Of a stretch of DNA of 64,000 nt, positions 60,857 through 64,000 are shown piece after piece. The notes under the pieces were generated by a model, which saw only the letters and a program-made list of their open reading frames with translations, made no database searches and was not told where the DNA came from. Source of the stretch: Candidatus Pandoraea novymonadis (GTDB taxonomy: Bacteria > Pseudomonadota > Gammaproteobacteria > Burkholderiales > Burkholderiaceae). Numbering within the stretch: the stretch's first letter is position 1; every line of letters begins with the position of its first letter. A program made the position numbers and the translations under genes. Location: NCBI RefSeq assembly GCF_003004665.1, contig NZ_MUHY01000001.1, forward strand, positions 1 through 64,000. Reading direction: 5' to 3'.

Positions 60857-61657
60857 ATGGCTAAAGCAGTGATGGTGCAATCTACGGCATTGGGCCGTTC
60901 CGCTGGTCAACTCGTGATTGGTAATTGGAAGCTGCATGGCAGTTTGATTGATAATCAGAGATTGTTTGATGCGCTACTTTGTTCTCCAGTTTTGACTAGG
61001 ATGGCGGTGTTGCCCGCAGTGTGTGTACCATTCCCTTTTTTAGCGCAATGTCAAAAAAAACTGCAAGGCTCTCGCTTGGTTTATGGTGCCCAAGATGTTT
61101 CGGCAGAAAAGAGCGGTGCATTTACAGGGGAGGTGGCTGCATCGATGATTGCGGAGTTTGGTGCGCACTATGTGATTGTTGGTCATTCGGAGCGGCGAAT
61201 GTACCATGGAGAGTCCGATGCAAAGGTTTTAGCTAAGACGTTACGGGTGCTTGATGTTGGGATGACGCCGATCGTGTGCGTTGGAGAGACATTGGCTGAG
61301 CGCGATTGTGGTGACACGGGTCTTGTGGTTTCATGTCAGTTGAATGCTGTGCTTGATATGCTGTCTCCTGAACAGGCCGCTCGCATTGTGGTGGCTTACG
61401 AACCTGTTTGGGCAATCGGTACAGGATATGCTGCAACTAGTGCTCAAGCACAAGAGGTACATGCGCATCTACGTGGTTTGCTACGCGCAAAGGGGGAGGC
61501 AGTCGCGCAAGTGCGCGTCCTATACGGTGGTAGTATGAGATCCGATAATGCTGCTGAATTATTTGCGATGGAGGATGTCGATGGTGGTCTGATTGGCGGC
61601 GCTGCACTGAAATCTGAAGATTTTTTGGCGATTTGTGAAGCAGGGTTGTTATTTTGA
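60857..61657 (+). CDS. tpiA: Triosephosphate isomerase
   Basis: TpiA interconverts dihydroxyacetone phosphate and glyceraldehyde 3-phosphate. Catalytic segments are NWKLHG (Lys), VGHSERR (His) and YEPVWAIGTG (Glu), and the phosphate-binding loops GGSMRSDN and GLIGGAALKSEDF are present. I start at the ATG at 60857 (266 aa), which has GAGGGAG before it; the frame extends to 60824. The N-terminal residues before LVIGNWK are somewhat longer than in relatives. secG follows 51 bases downstream. It works with fba and pgk of this window. Confidence 0.96.
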   Translation: MAKAVMVQSTALGRSAGQLVIGNWKLHGSLIDNQRLFDALLCSPVLTRMAVLPAVCVPFPFLAQCQKKLQGSRLVYGAQDVSAEKSGAFTGEVAASMIAEFGAHYVIVGHSERRMYHGESDAKVLAKTLRVLDVGMTPIVCVGETLAERDCGDTGLVVSCQLNAVLDMLSPEQAARIVVAYEPVWAIGTGYAATSAQAQEVHAHLRGLLRAKGEAVAQVRVLYGGSMRSDNAAELFAMEDVDGGLIGGAALKSEDFLAICEAGLLF

Positions 61658-61708
61658 TCACGAGCGGCATTTTCCGCCTGCTATGAATTTTTTGATACAG
61701 GTGATGAA

Positions 61709-62077
61709 ATGGATTTTTTGAAAATATTATTGATTGTGATTCAAGTGTTTACTGCATTCAGTGTGATTGGATTGGTACTATTGCAGCACGGTAAGGGTGC
61801 TGATATGGGAGCAGCGTTTGGTAGCGGTTCGTCAGGCAGTTTTTTCGGCGCATCTGGATCGGCAAGCTTTTTATCCCGTATGACGGGAATGTTAGCAGCG
61901 ATATTCTTTGCAGTGACGTTAGCATTGACATTTCTTAATTCGTATCATTCAAAGACTTCTCTGGGCGTGCTAGGTGATATTCCACTGGAAGTGAAGAAGG
62001 TAATGACTTCGGAGGTGGCGGAGGATATTTTGCCTGAAGTTCCATCGAGCATGTTTTCAGAAGACGTCCCAAAGTGA
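61709..62077 (+). CDS. secG: Preprotein translocase subunit SecG
   Basis: SecG is the small inner-membrane subunit of SecYEG. The 122-aa protein has two transmembrane helices (about 4-22 and 53-72). The loop between them contains VLLQHGKGADMGAAFGSGSSGSFFGASGSASFLSRMT, the family signature. The C-terminal tail is acidic and variable. A GTGATGAA sequence lies just before the ATG. It lies between tpiA and tRNA-Leu, as in other Burkholderiaceae. Confidence 0.95.
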   Translation: MDFLKILLIVIQVFTAFSVIGLVLLQHGKGADMGAAFGSGSSGSFFGASGSASFLSRMTGMLAAIFFAVTLALTFLNSYHSKTSLGVLGDIPLEVKKVMTSEVAEDILPEVPSSMFSEDVPK

Positions 62078-62142
62078 TATTTTCTCAAAGAAAAATCACT
62101 CATTGAGATACAAATGAATTTAAATAAAATGTGAATTGCTCG

Positions 62143-62171
62143 TTGAACAATAATTGGAGCAACACTATAAT
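62143..62171 (+). promoter_or_regulatory. Sigma-70 promoter of tRNA-Leu
   Basis: TTGAAC (62143-62148) and a perfect TATAAT (62166-62171) are 17 bases apart. Transcription would start near 62178, about 44 bases before the tRNA. It may also feed the nuo genes by read-through. Confidence 0.75.
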
Positions 62172-62221
62172 AGTGAGCTTTAATCGATTCATAAGTGACT
62201 GTAAGGTTTTCGACTATGAGT

Positions 62222-62306
62222 GCCGACGTGGTGAAATTGGTAGACACGCTATCTTGAGGGGGTAGTGGCGAAAGCTGTGCGAGTTCGAGTCTCGCCGTCG
62301 GCACCA
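62222..62306 (+). tRNA. tRNA-Leu (anticodon GAG)
   Basis: The 85-base class II tRNA includes an encoded CCA end. The acceptor GCCGACG pairs with CGTCGGC. The anticodon stem CTATC/GGTAG encloses TTGAGGG with GAG at 62256-62258, the variable arm is long, and the T arm has GAGTTCGAGTCTC. It reads CUC and CUU codons. Its place between secG and nuoA is conserved in Burkholderia. Confidence 0.96.
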
Positions 62307-62472
62307 GAGTTCTACGATGTCAGCCTTGCGAAATGCGTCGGCTGGCATTTTATTTTCTGCTTTTAAATTTTTTTATTATTGGTAGTCAGTCGTCATATAT
62401 TTTTATTCCTGAAGTCTGTTCCGGTGTGGGCGACAACAGGCCGGTTCATGAACTAACCAAAAGAGGATGGAT

Positions 62473-62832
62473 TTGAGCCTAGGAACCTATTATCCAGTTC
62501 TATTATTTCTTCTGGTGGGTGGTGGACTTGGGATAACCTTGATTGGCATCGGAAAATGTCTCGGGCCGAATAATCCTGATAGTGAGAAGCTCTCTCCATA
62601 TGAATGTGGCTTCGATGCATTTGAAGACGCTCGTATGAAGTTCGATGTGCGTTACTACCTCATCGCTATTCTTTTCATCTTGTTCGATTTAGAAACGGCA
62701 TTTCTGTTTCCCTGGGGAGTCGCCCTTCGCGACATCGGTTGGCCAGGTTTCATTTCTATGATAGGTTTCCTGATTGAATTGCTGATTGGCTTTGTGTTCC
62801 TATGGAAGCGTGGTGCGCTAGATTGGGAATAA
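62473..62832 (+). CDS. nuoA: NADH-quinone oxidoreductase subunit A
   Basis: NuoA is a membrane subunit of complex I, near the quinone-binding junction. The 119-aa protein has three helices and the conserved loop [36 protein letters not shown], including the quinone-loop cysteine. The start is best placed at TTG (62473), which has AGAGGA five bases before it and gives LSLGTYYP, matching the MNLAAYYP-type start of relatives. The ATG at 62467 directly abuts the ribosome-binding site. It opens the nuo operon, which runs off the window. Confidence 0.94.
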   Translation: MSLGTYYPVLLFLLVGGGLGITLIGIGKCLGPNNPDSEKLSPYECGFDAFEDARMKFDVRYYLIAILFILFDLETAFLFPWGVALRDIGWPGFISMIGFLIELLIGFVFLWKRGALDWE

Positions 62833-62859
62833 ATTGTTATCGTTAATCAGGATAAGCAT

Positions 62860-63339
62860 ATGAATGTAGAAGGGGTTTTGCGAGAAGGATTTGTCACTAC
62901 TACGGTGGATAATCTGATTAATTGGACACGCACAGGCTCTCTGTGGCCAATGACGTTTGGTCTTGCGTGTTGTGCAGTCGAAATGATGCATGCTGGTGCG
63001 GCACGTTATGATCTGGACCGATTTGGTGTCGTTTTTCGTCCGAGTCCACGTCAGTCTGATGTCATGATTGTGGCCGGTACATTATGTAATAAGATGGCCC
63101 CTGCGCTTCGTAAGGTCTACGATCAGATGGCTGAGCCACGTTGGGTTATTTCGATGGGATCGTGTGCTAATGGTGGGGGATATTACCATTATTCTTATTC
63201 GGTCGTGAGAGGCTGTGATCGAATTGTACCAGTTGACGTTTATGTGCCAGGCTGTCCACCGACGGCGGAAGCATTGATCTATGGGATCATGCAATTGCAG
63301 TCAAAGATCAAGCGCACCAATACAATCGCGCGCAAATAA
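62860..63339 (+). CDS. nuoB: NADH-quinone oxidoreductase subunit B
   Basis: NuoB is the peripheral-arm subunit that carries iron-sulfur cluster N2, the last centre before quinone. The 159-aa protein shows [12 protein letters not shown] with the paired Cys, [35 protein letters not shown] and [16 protein letters not shown], so all four cluster cysteines are present. It lies 27 bases after nuoA and 12 bases before nuoC. Confidence 0.97.
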   Translation: MNVEGVLREGFVTTTVDNLINWTRTGSLWPMTFGLACCAVEMMHAGAARYDLDRFGVVFRPSPRQSDVMIVAGTLCNKMAPALRKVYDQMAEPRWVISMGSCANGGGYYHYSYSVVRGCDRIVPVDVYVPGCPPTAEALIYGIMQLQSKIKRTNTIARK

Positions 63340-63351
63340 CAGAGACCTTGC

Positions 63352-63951
63352 ATGCGGAAACTTGAACAGCTGAAAAGAAATCTCGAGATGGTGTTGGCTG
63401 AAAAAGCTCATCAACTGATTTGTGCACTTGATGAGTTAACACTCGTGGTTAAGGCAAGTGACTATTATGATGTTGCTCATACATTACGTGAGCATCCTAA
63501 TTTGAAATTCGAGCAATTAATGGACGTTGCTGGGATTGATTACTTGACATTTGGTGACTGCGCTTGTGTAGGTTCGCGTTATGCCGTTGTATTGCATCTG
63601 CTTTCTATAAGTCACAATTGGCGCTTACGCGTGCGTGTATTTGCAACAGATGATGATTTCCCAATCGTATCATCGGTAATCGATTTGTGGAGTTCGGCTG
63701 ATTGGTTTGAGCGGGAAGCATTCGATCTCTTCGGTATTGTTTTCGAAGGTCACCCAGATTTGCGGCGGATTTTGACGGATTACGGTTTTATCGGTCATCC
63801 TTTCCGTAAAGACTTTCCGACATCAGGTTACGTTGAAATGCGTTACGATTCTGAGCAGAAACGAGTGATTTATCAGCCAGTCACGATTGAGCCACGTGAA
63901 ATTACACCGCGCGTAATCCGTGAAGAGCACTATGCTGTTCAAAGAGATTGA
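63352..63951 (+). CDS. nuoC: NADH-quinone oxidoreductase subunit C
   Basis: NuoC is a peripheral-arm subunit of complex I without cofactors. The 199-aa protein shows [79 protein letters not shown] and the closing REITPRVI. It is a separate gene, not fused to nuoD as in enterobacteria. nuoD starts ten bases later. Confidence 0.96.
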   Translation: MRKLEQLKRNLEMVLAEKAHQLICALDELTLVVKASDYYDVAHTLREHPNLKFEQLMDVAGIDYLTFGDCACVGSRYAVVLHLLSISHNWRLRVRVFATDDDFPIVSSVIDLWSSADWFEREAFDLFGIVFEGHPDLRRILTDYGFIGHPFRKDFPTSGYVEMRYDSEQKRVIYQPVTIEPREITPRVIREEHYAVQRD

Positions 63952-63961
63952 GTTGCAATAT

Positions 63962-64000
63962 ATGGCCCAAATCAAAAATTATACGATAAACTTCGGTCCG
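63962..64000 (+). CDS. nuoD: NADH-quinone oxidoreductase subunit D, 5' end (partial)
   Basis: Only 13 codons are inside the window. They read MAQIKNYTINFGP, the usual start of the 49-kDa complex I subunit in Burkholderia (NYTLNFGPQHPAAHG). It follows nuoC on the same strand and continues outside the window. Confidence 0.88.
   Translation, partial: MAQIKNYTINFGP

Overview
The window looks like a piece of chromosome from a host-associated member of the Burkholderiaceae (Betaproteobacteria). Almost every protein reads as a close relative of Burkholderia/Mycetohabitans/Paraburkholderia proteins, and many local gene orders are those of Burkholderia (purC-purE-purK-sua5, rpsF-priB-rpsR-rplI-dnaB, lpxK-Trm112-kdsB-adk, ribF-ileS-lspA-coaBC-dut, nadA-nadC/nadB, tpiA-secG-tRNA-Leu-nuoABCD). 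The base composition is far richer in A+T than free-living Burkholderia. By rough summing about a fifth of the window is noncoding, with gaps of 0.3-1.1 kb where relatives carry genes, and accessory genes are nearly absent. This pattern fits an insect or fungal endosymbiont undergoing genome reduction. A Vallotia-like adelgid symbiont or a Mycoavidus/Glomeribacter-like fungal symbiont are candidates, but the species assignment is inference.

Layout. 1-100: 3' end of a 5S rRNA gene and its terminator. 184-2423: groES-groEL with a sigma-32 promoter and a decayed CIRCE operator. 2.6-5.6 kb, minus strand: a YheT-type hydrolase, a small zinc-finger protein and ilvE. 6-13.4 kb, plus strand: pgk, a 1.1-kb gap where relatives have pyk, then fba, purC, purE, purK and the Sua5/TsaC protein. 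14.2-20.2 kb: a complete RND efflux pump. 20.4-21.5 kb, minus: a YqjD/YqjE-type membrane cluster. 22-23.4 kb, minus: a flavin reductase and pdxH. 24-25 kb: asparaginase. 25.6-28.7 kb: rpsF-priB-rpsR-rplI, then dnaB. 28.8-30.5 kb: a DUF47 protein and a Pit phosphate transporter. 31-33 kb: rpsT and murJ. 34-37 kb, minus: adk, kdsB, Trm112-like and lpxK. 37.2-39.4 kb: xseA and sodB. 40-47 kb, minus: a DUF192 protein, dut, coaBC, lspA, ileS and ribF. 47.4-54.5 kb, plus: purN, rsmB, an MscS channel, a fatty acid desaturase, nadA and nadC. 54.5-56.8 kb, minus: nadB, rpmG and rpmB. 57-64 kb, plus: fkpB, ispH, tRNA-Ala(GGC), a quinone oxidoreductase, tpiA, secG, tRNA-Leu(GAG), nuoA, nuoB, nuoC and the start of nuoD.

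Together the genes cover core functions: protein folding, translation, replication, lower glycolysis (fba, tpiA, pgk), purine synthesis, and cofactor synthesis (NAD from aspartate, PLP, FMN/FAD, CoA). They also cover lipid A/KDO and peptidoglycan precursor handling, isoprenoid synthesis and respiratory complex I. There is no sign of a mobile element, prophage, CRISPR array, toxin-antitoxin pair or secondary-metabolite cluster. I did not find a clearly new system. The least-explained features are several long, perfect or near-perfect inverted repeats in spacers (31416-31465, 33272-33854, 21600-21785, 41328-41375), the missing pyk, a degenerate groE operator, and a few genes that appear to start with TTG or GTG.
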